Below are positions 9,355 to 17,384 of a stretch of DNA of 64,000 nucleotides, piece by piece (positions within the stretch are counted from its first letter, which is position 1; each line of letters starts with the position of its first letter). The translations under genes and the position numbers were made by a program. Source of the stretch: Candidatus Peregrinibacteria bacterium (GTDB lineage: Bacteria > Patescibacteriota > Gracilibacteria > UM-FILTER-43-11); NCBI GenBank assembly GCA_016699515.1, contig CP064978.1, positions 1,178,001-1,242,000 on the forward strand. The letters are read 5' to 3'. Under the pieces are notes generated by a model. It was given only the letters and a program-made list of their open reading frames with translations, was not told the origin of the DNA and searched no databases.

Positions 9355-11715
9355 ATGTGGTTCTTCCATAATCCGGGTTTGCTGGGCATCAACGCCCGGA
9401 ATCTGAAATACATTAAGGCGTATAACCCTAAAAAAGCGATTAAACTGGCTGACAGTAAGCTAAAAAGTAAAAGTTTTCTTTCGGCGCGTGGTATTCCGGT
9501 GGCGCGACTTTTTGGATCGATTGGGTCCAAAGCGGACTTGGATAAATTCGATTGGGAAAGTTTGCCCGCTTCGTTCGTGGTGAAACCCAACGCCGGATAC
9601 GGCGGTGAGGGAATTTTGGTGATCAAAGGGAGGAAGGGCAAAAATTGGGTTAAAAGCACCGGAAAAATTATGCGGCATGAGGAATTGATTTCTCATATCA
9701 ATGATATTATTGATGGTCGTTATTCCTTGGCTAATATTTCGGACATCGCTTTTTTTGAGCAGCGGCTCGAAGCCCCGACCCCTTTTGATAAAATGAGCTA
9801 TAAAGGCCTGCCCGACATTCGCGTGGTGGTTCATAATTTAATTCCGGTGATGGCCATGCTACGGCTTTCAACCGAACGTTCCGATGGTAAAGCCAATGTG
9901 CACGCGGGTGGAGTGGCGGTGGGGATCGATATTGCTAAAGGGGAATTAACTCATGTTACCCAATTCAATAAGGAAATCGATAGTGTGCCGGGATACGGTG
10001 AAGTGAAGGGGTTTAAAATGCCGCATTGGGAAGAAATTTTGCTGATCGCCTCACGCGTGCAGGACATTACCAACTTGGGATTTGCCGCGGTCGATATTAC
10101 TTTGGACAAACAAATGGGACCGGTTTTTTTAGAGGTGAATGCGCGCTCTGGCCTTGCGGTGCAAATTGCCAACATGGCCCCGCTCCGCAGACGACTGGAA
10201 CGGGTGGAAGGCATTAAGGTGAGCAGTCCCGAGAAAGGCGTACGCATTGCTCAAGACATTTTCGGGCAAAAAATTGAGAACAAAAAGCCTACCAAAGCCA
10301 GTTTGAATAAAATTGTTATTGGCCGACTGGAACGAGTGGAATTGATTGGCGAAAAAGAAACCCAAAAAATCATCGCCCAACCCGACTTGCTTTCCGAAAA
10401 ATCGGTTTTGGACCGAACCATTGCCGAAAATTTGGAGCTCAAAGACGGACATTTAAAATTCAATCTAGCGGATAAACGGTTGCGCACGGTGGTAGAACTG
10501 GGCGATTTTGCAAACTTGCCTTATCAAATGCGCATTGGTAGCCGCGATTTAAGAGACTTTTTAATCGATCCCACCAAGGGGCCGGCCAACGAAGGTGCGC
10601 CGCTTACCCCGCATTTAGCGCGCACTTTTACTGACGAAGATTTGCGCAAGTTGGACGACGAAATTTACGATATTGATGCACACCTTCGCTTGCTTTCCAA
10701 TTTGACGCACACCAACTTGGACGAAGAACCTCAAAAATTTCTTGAAAACCCGGGCTATAATCCTCAATTTGAATACAAACCTCTGTCGTTTGACCCGAAC
10801 CATTTGTACGCGCGCCTGAAACGCCTCGAGTTTCCTGCGACCCCGATGGGGATTTTATGGGAAAAAAAAGCGGATGAGATCCGGCGCAAAATTGAACTGC
10901 TTGAAGCGCGCGACACGCGCGATTTTACCCGTTGTTCCGTTGCGCTTTACGGAACTCCCGATGACACATTGATTCAACTAGCCAAAAAGGAGATCCGGAA
11001 TATGCCGACCCATTTTCCTGAATCGACCGAACGACTTACGGCATCCCAAGCTAAAAAAGCTTTCGAGGAAGCGATAGAAAATTACGGCCTCAAGGGCTGG
11101 AGCGTAAAACTAAAGGCTGAAATGGTGGCCGATGCCGTCGCGGGGAAAGAAAATACGGTTTTCATTCGTGAAGGGGCGGTTTTTTCTCGGGAACGGTTGG
11201 CGGGCACCATTGCCCATGAAATTGAAACGCACGTGTTTACCGCGATGAATGGTAGTATGCAGCCGTGGCGACTTTTTCAGCGTGGCTTGGCTGATTATCT
11301 AGCCACCGAAGAGGGCTTGGCGGTTTATAATCAAGAAAAAACTGAGTCCAGCGAAACTCCTAAAAAATATTGGCCAGCCTCGTCGGTGATTGGCATTCAC
11401 ATTGCTTTAACGGGCTCGTTTGTGGATGTGTATAACCAATTGATCACCTATGGATTTGATTTCAATCGCGCCTGGAAGGTCGCACTCAAGGCGAAACGCG
11501 GCTTTGGCGATACCAGCAAACCGGGCGCCTTTACCAAGGATTTTGTTTATTACAAAGGCTATCGCATGGTGAAGCAGTTTGTAAAAAATGGGGGGAATGT
11601 GAAGGATTTGTATATTGGAAAAACTAATTTAGCGGATCTTTCGATCGTCAAACAGGTGAAAGGACTTAAGGCACCGGTGTTTTTGCCGAGCTATTTGACC
11701 GACAAGGAGTCCTGA
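9355..11715 (+). CDS. ATP-grasp amino-acid ligase fused to DUF1704 (MATCAP-like) metallopeptidase
   Basis: Two enzymes in one chain of 786 residues. Residues 1-310 are a RimK-like ATP-grasp ligase of the alpha-L-glutamate-ligase-related group: GINARNLKYI, VKPNAGYGGEGILVI for nucleotide binding, and FLEVNARSGLAVQIAN near the metal site. Residues 420-786 are the DUF1704/QEGLA family, with the zinc motif HEIETH (621-626) and the downstream Glu in EEGLA (653). DUF1704 is the bacterial relative of the eukaryotic MATCAP tubulin tyrosine carboxypeptidases. In most genomes these are separate neighbouring genes. The fusion suggests one protein adds and removes a terminal residue on a target, with the upstream 7TM protein as membrane partner. 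I chose ATG 9355 because the family begins close to GINARN; an upstream ATG at 9337 lies in the repeat arm. Confidence 0.8.
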   Translation: MWFFHNPGLLGINARNLKYIKAYNPKKAIKLADSKLKSKSFLSARGIPVARLFGSIGSKADLDKFDWESLPASFVVKPNAGYGGEGILVIKGRKGKNWVKSTGKIMRHEELISHINDIIDGRYSLANISDIAFFEQRLEAPTPFDKMSYKGLPDIRVVVHNLIPVMAMLRLSTERSDGKANVHAGGVAVGIDIAKGELTHVTQFNKEIDSVPGYGEVKGFKMPHWEEILLIASRVQDITNLGFAAVDITLDKQMGPVFLEVNARSGLAVQIANMAPLRRRLERVEGIKVSSPEKGVRIAQDIFGQKIENKKPTKASLNKIVIGRLERVELIGEKETQKIIAQPDLLSEKSVLDRTIAENLELKDGHLKFNLADKRLRTVVELGDFANLPYQMRIGSRDLRDFLIDPTKGPANEGAPLTPHLARTFTDEDLRKLDDEIYDIDAHLRLLSNLTHTNLDEEPQKFLENPGYNPQFEYKPLSFDPNHLYARLKRLEFPATPMGILWEKKADEIRRKIELLEARDTRDFTRCSVALYGTPDDTLIQLAKKEIRNMPTHFPESTERLTASQAKKAFEEAIENYGLKGWSVKLKAEMVADAVAGKENTVFIREGAVFSRERLAGTIAHEIETHVFTAMNGSMQPWRLFQRGLADYLATEEGLAVYNQEKTESSETPKKYWPASSVIGIHIALTGSFVDVYNQLITYGFDFNRAWKVALKAKRGFGDTSKPGAFTKDFVYYKGYRMVKQFVKNGGNVKDLYIGKTNLADLSIVKQVKGLKAPVFLPSYLTDKES

Positions 11716-11762
11716 TCGGGTTTTTAACTGCTCACAAATTGTTTGCATAAATTCTTTTTTTA

Positions 11763-11771
11763 TGTTATAAT
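11763..11771 (+). promoter_or_regulatory. Extended -10 box TGTTATAAT
   Basis: Follows a T-rich tract, 29 bases before the GTG start at 11801. Confidence 0.5.
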
Positions 11772-11800
11772 ATTTTGTTAGACTAAAATAAAAACCCATT

Positions 11801-12694
11801 GTGACCCATTCGGATCAGCGACCCATCATTCTATCGGCGCCCCACGCCAAAAGCACTATCGACGGAGATTTACGCAAACGTTTTGCCCTGAGCGATTATG
11901 AGCTGTGGAAATGCAGCGACCCTTATACTGATCGTTTAGATGAGTTTACCTGTGCGCGTAGCGTGCATGTGGGTAGTAGTCACCGCTTATTGGGGGATTT
12001 AAATCGCCCGCCAAGCCTGGATGCCGCTTTTCGCGAGACTGACTTTTTTGGCCGCGATGTTTTTTTGGAACAACAATCGTTCAGTGAGGATGAAAAAGCC
12101 GAACTCTTGGCAACCTATTGGCACCCCTTCCACGAGGAAATTTTAACCTCCATTCACCGGCTGGATGCCGAAGGACACCCTGCGATTTTATTGGTGGATT
12201 ATCATAATACGTCGGGGGATCACGCGCTGAATCAGGACCGTGATTATATGCCCAGTATGGTGATTTCTAACTTGGGCGCCAAACAAACGGGCGAGCTTTA
12301 CCCTTTGCACCCGATTACATCGATGCCGACAGAAGGGATGTATACTCTTCAGGCGCGCATTGAGGAACATTTGGGCATTAAACCCGCCATCAATACCGTT
12401 TACTACGGTGGGTACAATTTACAATGGTATGCAACTTTAGCCTCACAAATGAGCACTCGTGCTACTTTGTATGCGGTGCAAATTGAATATAATTTGGATT
12501 ACGTGTTTAATCCGATCACCAAAAAATTTGATCCCGAAGCGCTGCATTTGTTGCAAACCGCGCTCAACCAGAGCCTGGCAAACTTGTATGATCACTTAGT
12601 GGACCGTGAGGTACAACCCCTCGCGCATGAATCACATGCGGTGGCAAGCCTGGTGCCGTATGCAAGCGATGGCGCGGCGATTCGGACGCGGTAG
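11801..12694 (+). CDS. N-formylglutamate amidohydrolase family protein
   Basis: Zinc-dependent amidohydrolase family; 297 residues. Family signatures are SAPHAKSTIDGD near the N-terminus, CSDPYTDRLDEF, a conserved basic region ending LLGDLNRPP, and LVDYHNTSGDH with a candidate metal-binding His and Asp. True N-formylglutamate deformylases belong to histidine degradation, but no hut genes are present. Relatives are found beside ATP-grasp/DUF1704 genes, so a role in trimming the product of the preceding ligase is plausible (inference). Start is GTG, no Shine-Dalgarno site. The 3' end overlaps the convergent patatin frame by 131 bases; this end looks the more natural of the two. Confidence 0.7.
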   Translation: MTHSDQRPIILSAPHAKSTIDGDLRKRFALSDYELWKCSDPYTDRLDEFTCARSVHVGSSHRLLGDLNRPPSLDAAFRETDFFGRDVFLEQQSFSEDEKAELLATYWHPFHEEILTSIHRLDAEGHPAILLVDYHNTSGDHALNQDRDYMPSMVISNLGAKQTGELYPLHPITSMPTEGMYTLQARIEEHLGIKPAINTVYYGGYNLQWYATLASQMSTRATLYAVQIEYNLDYVFNPITKKFDPEALHLLQTALNQSLANLYDHLVDREVQPLAHESHAVASLVPYASDGAAIRTR

Positions 12695-13712
12695 CAAAAC
12701 GACCAGTAAGCAAATGCCTTAATGCGTTATTTTCGAGCGCCTCGCGGTACCCCATTATCAATGTGGCGAGGAGTTTTTCACGTTGATTATCCAAGGTATC
12801 AGCCGGTAACGGCCCCTTGGGCCGTATTAATGTAACTTTGGGGTTTTGCAGCTGCGCACGCCTGAGCGCTTCTCTTTCCAGCTTTCCTTGCTTATATAAC
12901 TCGTAAAACGTGGATCGATCCGGATCGCCAAACAAGCCTTGGTAATAGCTGCTTGCGTCCATCACTCGTTCGCTTCTTCCGCCCGGCTTGGTCAGATCGA
13001 ATGCGATCACGCGGTCGATGGTAGGATTTTGCAGCGCTCTTTCGATTAAAAACGGGGTTTGAGCCGATAACATACTGTCGATCAATGTTCGGCCTTGAAT
13101 AACCACTTGCTTTCCATAAAAAATGGGCAGTGCTTTCGACGCTCGCATCGCCTCGTAGATTTCGTTGGTTTCTAAATGAATATCGCTGCCCGCTTGCGGG
13201 CTCATAAACACCACATCGGCCGTTTGGTAATCGGTGGCAGCCAACTGCAGTTCGATCGGATTGCTGCGAAATCGGTCGGTTTGGATGGGATTTTTGGTTT
13301 TAAAAATGGTGTAGACCAGGTAATCGATGTCGGCGCTGAATCCCGACATGAACTTTTCATCGCTCAACAAATTCAACCATCCATAAGCCATTTGGTAAAA
13401 CTGTCGAGCTTTGTAATAGCAAGCCGTTCCTGCACTGCCCGAGGCAGCAACAATAAGATTGGGTTCGCATAAACCATAACGCTCAAAAAGAGCAATCAGG
13501 GCGCCTACAATATAAATGCAGCTCATCCCCCCGCCGGATAGCACCAGGGCGATTTTTTCTTTGGTGTGCTCTCTTAAATGGGCTGCGTGCGCTTCAAAAT
13601 CGGCCGGTTTATAAATAAAACCCACCTTATTTGGATGAATTTGGCGAATGGCGGGACCGATGATCGGCGAATGGTCAGGGCTAGAAACCATGCATTTTGT
13701 TTTATAGTTCAT
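12564..13712 (-). CDS. Patatin-like phospholipase
   Basis: Probable lipid acyl hydrolase. The patatin fold is marked by LVLSGGGMSCIYIVGAL (oxyanion glycines), the nucleophile elbow AASGSAGTA with Ser in G-S-A-G, and the later Asp in LIDSMLSA. I chose the ATG at 13710-13712, which has AAGGTGAG five bases upstream, one of the few clear Shine-Dalgarno sites in the window; an upstream in-frame ATG lies inside the preceding gene. About 382 residues. The last 40 residues lie opposite the convergent gene and look non-native, so the true stop may have been lost to a base error near 12700. It follows the haem-oxygenase-like gene by 37 bases and is likely co-transcribed. Confidence 0.8.
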   Translation of the reverse strand: MNYKTKCMVSSPDHSPIIGPAIRQIHPNKVGFIYKPADFEAHAAHLREHTKEKIALVLSGGGMSCIYIVGALIALFERYGLCEPNLIVAASGSAGTACYYKARQFYQMAYGWLNLLSDEKFMSGFSADIDYLVYTIFKTKNPIQTDRFRSNPIELQLAATDYQTADVVFMSPQAGSDIHLETNEIYEAMRASKALPIFYGKQVVIQGRTLIDSMLSAQTPFLIERALQNPTIDRVIAFDLTKPGGRSERVMDASSYYQGLFGDPDRSTFYELYKQGKLEREALRRAQLQNPKVTLIRPKGPLPADTLDNQREKLLATLIMGYREALENNALRHLLTGRFATASESPRHRLHTAPGLPPHVIHARGVVPHGPLSDHTSLPGSG

Positions 13713-13749
13713 TGTCTCACCTTTGGTCTGTTTTAACAAATTAATTTGA

Positions 13750-14483
13750 CTAAGAGCCTTCGGTTTTTTCCTGTAAAACAGTCTCAAAAAATTGTCTTTG
13801 CAGCGCTATAAAATCGCTTAGCCCTTTTAGCACCAATGCCGTTGCATTTTTCTTTGTTCTGGTGGCAGCGCATTACAAGCCAAATTTGCTGCTCTTACTG
13901 CTTGTTCTGCGTGCTTTTCTTCTACCGTGTTGTGAATTTTTATCCATCGGCCGCCTTCACCTTCTTCTAGTGCTGCTATCAACGCTGGATGCTGCTGGTT
14001 CAAATAGTTATTAAGTGTGTTAAATTCTCGATCTGCCATTGCCTCGGATCCGTTATGGAACCCTATGGCTTTCAGCAAATCATCTCGACTGGCCCCCCCT
14101 GCTTGATCAGCTGTATATCCGCTTATTACCTGGCTGATAGCGGTGCGAGTCGGCGGGTGATCGTTCCCATCGGTTAATGTTAACCCCAAAAACTTACTTG
14201 CCGTCCGAAGCATGGCATCTGCCAGTGTGGAGTGATCCGTCTTTCCTGCTCCTCCAAATTCGTCGATCGCCGCATAAAATACGGGGCTTGCAATCGAGCT
14301 GCCAAAAAGAGGGTTTAGACCTATTCTGCCTGCTAATATTGATACACAAGGGCCAAATACTTTATTGAACGCTACATAACGAGCTAAGAATTCCATTAAT
14401 GCCTCATTGCTGTCGATGCGATTGAGCATAGGGGTCAGTTGATCAGGGGCTTGTGAAATGTGTTGCTTGATTCTATTTTCCAT
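13750..14483 (-). CDS. Haem-oxygenase-like (possible diiron oxidase) protein (one frameshift)
   Basis: All-helical protein of about 244 residues. The stretch DEFGGAGKTDHSTLADAML (Asp74, Glu75, His84), a helix with Glu147, and EEKHAEQAV (Glu188/Glu189, His191) resemble the metal ligands of the haem-oxygenase-like diiron oxidase/oxygenase superfamily (CADD, UndA, TenA-like relatives). This assignment is by motif only. The frame stops early near 13850 unless one A is restored to AAAAA (minus strand); the restored frame adds a convincing C-terminal helix ending at 13750. It is divergent from a TrmB-type regulator and precedes a patatin, so a lipid- or fatty-acid-derived substrate is possible. The alternative is a plain TenA-like protein. 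Confidence 0.5.
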
Positions 14484-14517
14484 TGTGATGGGTGATTTAA
14501 ATTCGATTGAGATGGCT

Positions 14518-14547
14518 ATTATATTGCTGAATAAATTTTTGTCATAA
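14518..14547 (-). promoter_or_regulatory. Promoter and operator copy 1 of the divergent haem-oxygenase-like gene
   Basis: TATAAT on the minus strand (14518-14523) lies 35 bases from the ATG. The 12-mer TTTTTGTCATAA (plus strand, 14536-14547) overlaps where the -35 region would be. An identical 12-mer occurs at 14610-14621. Confidence 0.5.
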
Positions 14548-14609
14548 ATTTTGTGTAATTTTTTATATAAAATTACTTTTCTATTTTTAAGCCATTTTTT
14601 TATTTATTA

Positions 14610-14634
14610 TTTTTGTCATAATTTATGTTAAAAT
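14610..14634 (+). promoter_or_regulatory. Operator copy 2 and -10 box of the TrmB-type gene
   Basis: TTTTTGTCATAA at 14610-14621 is followed by TGTTAAAAT at 14626-14634, six bases before the ATG at 14641. The mRNA would be leaderless. The two 12-mers are 74 bases apart, about seven helical turns. Confidence 0.5.
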
Positions 14635-14640
14635 AGGATT

Positions 14641-15417
14641 ATGAATGAAAACGATCTTAAAAGGGCATTGGTTTTATATGGAATGAAGCGGCGCCAAGCT
14701 CGTGTTTTTTTATCTTTAATCAAACGCCTGGAAGCGAATTTGACTCAACTTGTGAACGATACGGGCATTGCTCGTGCAACCGTTTATTTAGATTTGAATA
14801 CTCTGGAAAAGGAGGGGCTCGTGAGTCATTTTAAAAAAAACGGGGTCACCTATTTTACCCCCGAAAGTTTGAACAAACTCAAAATTATCTTGCAGCAAAA
14901 AGAAGCTGTCATCGATCAAGCGCTTCCCTTTATGAAGGCAATGATGGCCAATGCAGGGGCTGGATCCTCTATGCGCTTGGTCAAAGGCACTGCGGGAATC
15001 ATTTCTATTTGGGAAGAAATTCTTGACGCCTATCAAGCTGGCCTTTCGGATGTTTACGCTTTTTCAAATCTTGAAAAACTCTTTGCTCTTATGCCTCGCT
15101 ATTTTCCACGCTTTCTTGAAAAAGAAGCCCGTTTTCCTGTGTACATTTGGCTGATTGCGGATGCAACTGCGTCTCCACAGGCCTTCGCAACTTTACAATC
15201 AAATCCACGCGCTCATTTAAAATTTATCCTTCCGCACAGTGCTTTTCCTGGAGAAATAACCATTTATGGCAACAAAATTGCCTTTTTCTATGCAGAGCAA
15301 TCCAGCCCACAAGCTTTTGTGATTGAGTCAGCCGAAGTAGCCGATATGCAGAAAAAAATATTTTTATTGCTATGGAACACATTGCCCGAGGAAACCCCCA
15401 TCGTCCCTGGAGCGTAA
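14641..15417 (+). CDS. TrmB-family transcriptional regulator
   Basis: A 258-residue regulator. Residues 1-70 are a winged helix-turn-helix of the TrmB class (LKRALVLYGMKRRQARVFLSL, GIARATVYLDLNTLEKEGLV, then KKNGVTYFTPES). A short coiled coil and a C-terminal ligand/effector region follow. TrmB proteins are common in archaea and CPR bacteria and usually control nearby genes. The two TTTTTGTCATAA copies in the divergent intergenic region are candidate operators, which would link it to the haem-oxygenase-like/patatin genes and to itself. It may also affect the downstream aminotransferase, though that has its own promoter. The predicted transcript start coincides with the start codon. Confidence 0.8.
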   Translation: MNENDLKRALVLYGMKRRQARVFLSLIKRLEANLTQLVNDTGIARATVYLDLNTLEKEGLVSHFKKNGVTYFTPESLNKLKIILQQKEAVIDQALPFMKAMMANAGAGSSMRLVKGTAGIISIWEEILDAYQAGLSDVYAFSNLEKLFALMPRYFPRFLEKEARFPVYIWLIADATASPQAFATLQSNPRAHLKFILPHSAFPGEITIYGNKIAFFYAEQSSPQAFVIESAEVADMQKKIFLLLWNTLPEETPIVPGA

Positions 15418-15437
15418 TGGTTAACGATCAAATTAAT

Positions 15438-15465
15438 TTGACATCCATCAAAATCGGCGTAGCAT
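15438..15465 (+). promoter_or_regulatory. Promoter of the ilv-like leader
   Basis: TTGACA (15438-15443), 16-base spacer, TAGCAT (15460-15465). The predicted start is about 15472, two bases before the leader ATG. Confidence 0.6.
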
Positions 15466-15473
15466 AGGGGGCA

Positions 15474-15557
15474 ATGTTACCCAACGCCCTTTCTAGCAAC
15501 GGCCTGATGATTAGCCTCATTATTATTCCACCTGTGCCGGCGGTGCGTTTTGCGTAA
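15474..15557 (+). CDS. ilvL-like leader peptide (27 residues)
   Basis: A 27-residue reading frame, too short for usual gene finders, begins MLPNALSSNG and contains MISLIIIPPVPAV with three consecutive ATT Ile codons. The IIIPP core matches the classic ilvGMEDA leader of enterobacteria as I remember it. AGGGGG lies just before the ATG. It sits between a TTGACA promoter and a Rho-independent terminator, directly ahead of a branched-chain-type aminotransferase gene. This is the layout of ribosome-mediated transcription attenuation. Translation and regulation are inferred, not shown. Confidence 0.6.
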   Translation: MLPNALSSNGLMISLIIIPPVPAVRFA

Positions 15558-15573
15558 CAACTGATTTACAAAC

Positions 15574-15607
15574 AAAAACCACCTCGGCACTCGCTAGGTG
15601 GTTTTTT
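15574..15607 (+). terminator. Attenuator terminator of the ilv-like leader
   Basis: AAAAACCACCT (15574-15584) pairs with AGGTGGTTTTT, followed by the rest of the T-run. The 3' arm AGGTGG and the loop base string CGGCAC can instead pair with CCACCTGTGCCG in the leader (15528-15539). The two folds exclude each other, as in an antiterminator/terminator switch. Confidence 0.7.
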
Positions 15608-15636
15608 AAAACTTTATTCTTTAGCCCCCATTATTT

Positions 15637-17061
15637 ATGCAACGAAGTGCAGATGATTCTCCTTCTAGCGGTGCGGCCGCTCCACAACTTTCTTTTATAA
15701 TGCATGGGCCAGAACAGGCTCGCGTGGTTGATTTGGAAGCCGTGAGGCGGCAAGTGCAAGCTCTTTTTGAACGACCCGATGATTTTAGTGGATTGGTGTT
15801 TGAAGGCGATGCTGCCAATGAAGCCTTATCGGCTTACGATGAACTGGCCGGAAGAGCCCATCGATTGGGTAGCTCTACCCCAACTGTGAGTCGCTTGAAT
15901 GAGTCGCTGCCTCATGGTGGCCGCGTCGATGAACTTGCCGCGGGTGATCGCTTGCACATTTTTCATACGGTCACAGGGGAACCGGTTCGGCCGAATACAC
16001 CAGACCCGAGTTTGATTGACCGCTTTGATTCGGAGTCGCTTCCTTTTGCTTCGGTTGCTACCGATGTGATGGGGGTAGCTCTGTTTGATGCTACTCAAGA
16101 TGGGTGGACGGTGCAAATGATGCCCCATGGCAAAATGCCCACTTCTCCTTGGGATGTAAATTTTCATTACGGCGGGGACAACTTGATTACTGGAATGACT
16201 TATTACCGGTTTGATGATGGTGTTTACACTTTGATGCCCAAGGAACACTTTGAACGCGCTGCTAGTGATGCAAAACGTCTTGGATCGGCCGACTTAGGTG
16301 AGGAAATGTTAATGGAAATGGCAAAACGCCACTTAGAAGGTGATCGCCGTTGGGTTCCTAAGCCGAATGAGTATGGAAATCGATATTACCACCGTTTTAC
16401 CAGCATGCCTCAAGGGGAAGGACCTAAGCTTTATACTCCCAATCGACTTGTTTACAGCCTTGGAAGCCCGGTGGGCCCCTATAAAGTGGCCCCTGATCAA
16501 AAGGCAAGCTTGTTGGTGATGCCGGGGGAACGCCCCGTGGTTGCTGGCCTTGGGAGCACCAAATACGGAGGAGCCTACGCCGAAGCAGTGCGTCAATTTA
16601 TGAAAGCAGAAGGACCCCAAAATGGTTTTCACGAACCCTTGTATGTTACCGATGACGGACGCGTTCAAGAGGGCGCTAGTATGACTATTGGTGCAATCAA
16701 AGGAAATACAATTCACTTTCCGGAACCCAATGATGCCAATACGCTCCCTGGAATTACGGCGATGGCAGTGATGCGTTTTGCTGAAAAACGAGGAATGAAC
16801 GTAGTGTATGATCAACCGCTTTATTTGAGTAAAATGGCTGAAGCTGATGCGGTTATTGCTACGGGTACGGCTATGGGAGTTCGCCAGATTGGATTGGTGA
16901 ATACTGCCGAAAGAAAGGGGACATTGAGTAATGGAAACCCAATTGATCACCGTGAAGGAGGTATTCATCCTTTGGTTGCTGCACTTCAAGACGATTATGA
17001 AAATACATTACGGCGAGACCCTCGCGCACCTTTTAAAGACATGATGGTTAAAATTGCCTAA
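15637..17061 (+). CDS. Fold-type IV PLP aminotransferase, branched-chain type
   Basis: PLP enzyme of the IlvE/D-alanine aminotransferase/ADC-lyase class. The hallmark region lies in residues 290-440: GLGSTKYGGAYAEAV with the Schiff-base Lys in STKYGG, LYVTDDGRVQEGASMTIGAI, LPGITAMAVM for cofactor binding, and ADAVIATGTAMGVRQI. The 474-residue chain is longer than the usual 300-360, with about 130 extra N-terminal residues of unknown function. The start ATG 15637 lacks a Shine-Dalgarno site. An ilv-like leader and attenuator lie just upstream and a Leu-rich leader overlaps its stop codon by one base. That context supports a role in branched-chain amino-acid metabolism. I leave the symbol blank because the extended N-terminus sets it apart from standard IlvE. 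Confidence 0.75.
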   Translation: MQRSADDSPSSGAAAPQLSFIMHGPEQARVVDLEAVRRQVQALFERPDDFSGLVFEGDAANEALSAYDELAGRAHRLGSSTPTVSRLNESLPHGGRVDELAAGDRLHIFHTVTGEPVRPNTPDPSLIDRFDSESLPFASVATDVMGVALFDATQDGWTVQMMPHGKMPTSPWDVNFHYGGDNLITGMTYYRFDDGVYTLMPKEHFERAASDAKRLGSADLGEEMLMEMAKRHLEGDRRWVPKPNEYGNRYYHRFTSMPQGEGPKLYTPNRLVYSLGSPVGPYKVAPDQKASLLVMPGERPVVAGLGSTKYGGAYAEAVRQFMKAEGPQNGFHEPLYVTDDGRVQEGASMTIGAIKGNTIHFPEPNDANTLPGITAMAVMRFAEKRGMNVVYDQPLYLSKMAEADAVIATGTAMGVRQIGLVNTAERKGTLSNGNPIDHREGGIHPLVAALQDDYENTLRRDPRAPFKDMMVKIA

Positions 17062-17123
17062 TGAATTCTTTCTCTTTTCAAATGATTGGTCTGCTCCTGT
17101 TGCTTCGTATTACGAGGGGGTAG
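17061..17123 (+). CDS. leuL-like leader peptide (20 residues)
   Basis: Twenty codons beginning MNSFSFQM and containing IGLLLLLRITRG, with five consecutive Leu codons (CTG CTC CTG TTG CTT). Enterobacterial leuL contains IGLLLL as I remember it. The ATG overlaps the aminotransferase stop (TAATG), so translation could be coupled. A strong terminator follows 26 bases after the stop. The arrangement suggests leucine-responsive attenuation of whatever lies downstream. The reading frame is short, so chance is possible. Confidence 0.5.
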   Translation: MNSFSFQMIGLLLLLRITRG

Positions 17124-17149
17124 AACGATGCCTTTACTTTGGTTGCTCT

Positions 17150-17172
17150 GCCCGCCTCTGGCGGGCTTTTTT
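17150..17172 (+). terminator. Rho-independent terminator/attenuator after the Leu-rich leader
   Basis: GCCCGCC, loop TCT, GGCGGGC, then TTTTTT: a textbook terminator. Confidence 0.85.
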
Positions 17173-17192
17173 AATTCTTTAATCTTTTCTCT

Positions 17193-17384
17193 ATGAAATC
17201 CATAGAAACCACGGCACCCCCCGAGGTACCTAGCACTGGTTCACCCACCGACGTTGTTGCCTAGGTGCGCCGATCCATTTGGGAATTGCCCCAGGGTTGG
17301 GAGGCTTATAATCCGTACTGCCCCGAAGACACCGCGCAAGAGGTGAGGAGCCAACTGCCAACCACCCCGTTGTTCACTGGTTAA
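17193..17384 (+). pseudogene. Small reading frame interrupted by an in-frame TAG
   Basis: ATG 17193 opens a frame of 23 codons (MKSIETTAPPEVPSTGSPT...) to TAG at 17262-17264. The same frame then continues 39 codons (SIWELPQGWEAYNPYCPED...) to TAA at 17382. It starts just after the leu-like attenuator, in the position where a regulated gene should begin. Pro/Thr-rich start and aromatic-rich second half; I recognise no family. It may be a remnant of a lost gene, a base error creating the amber codon, or chance. Confidence 0.3.
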
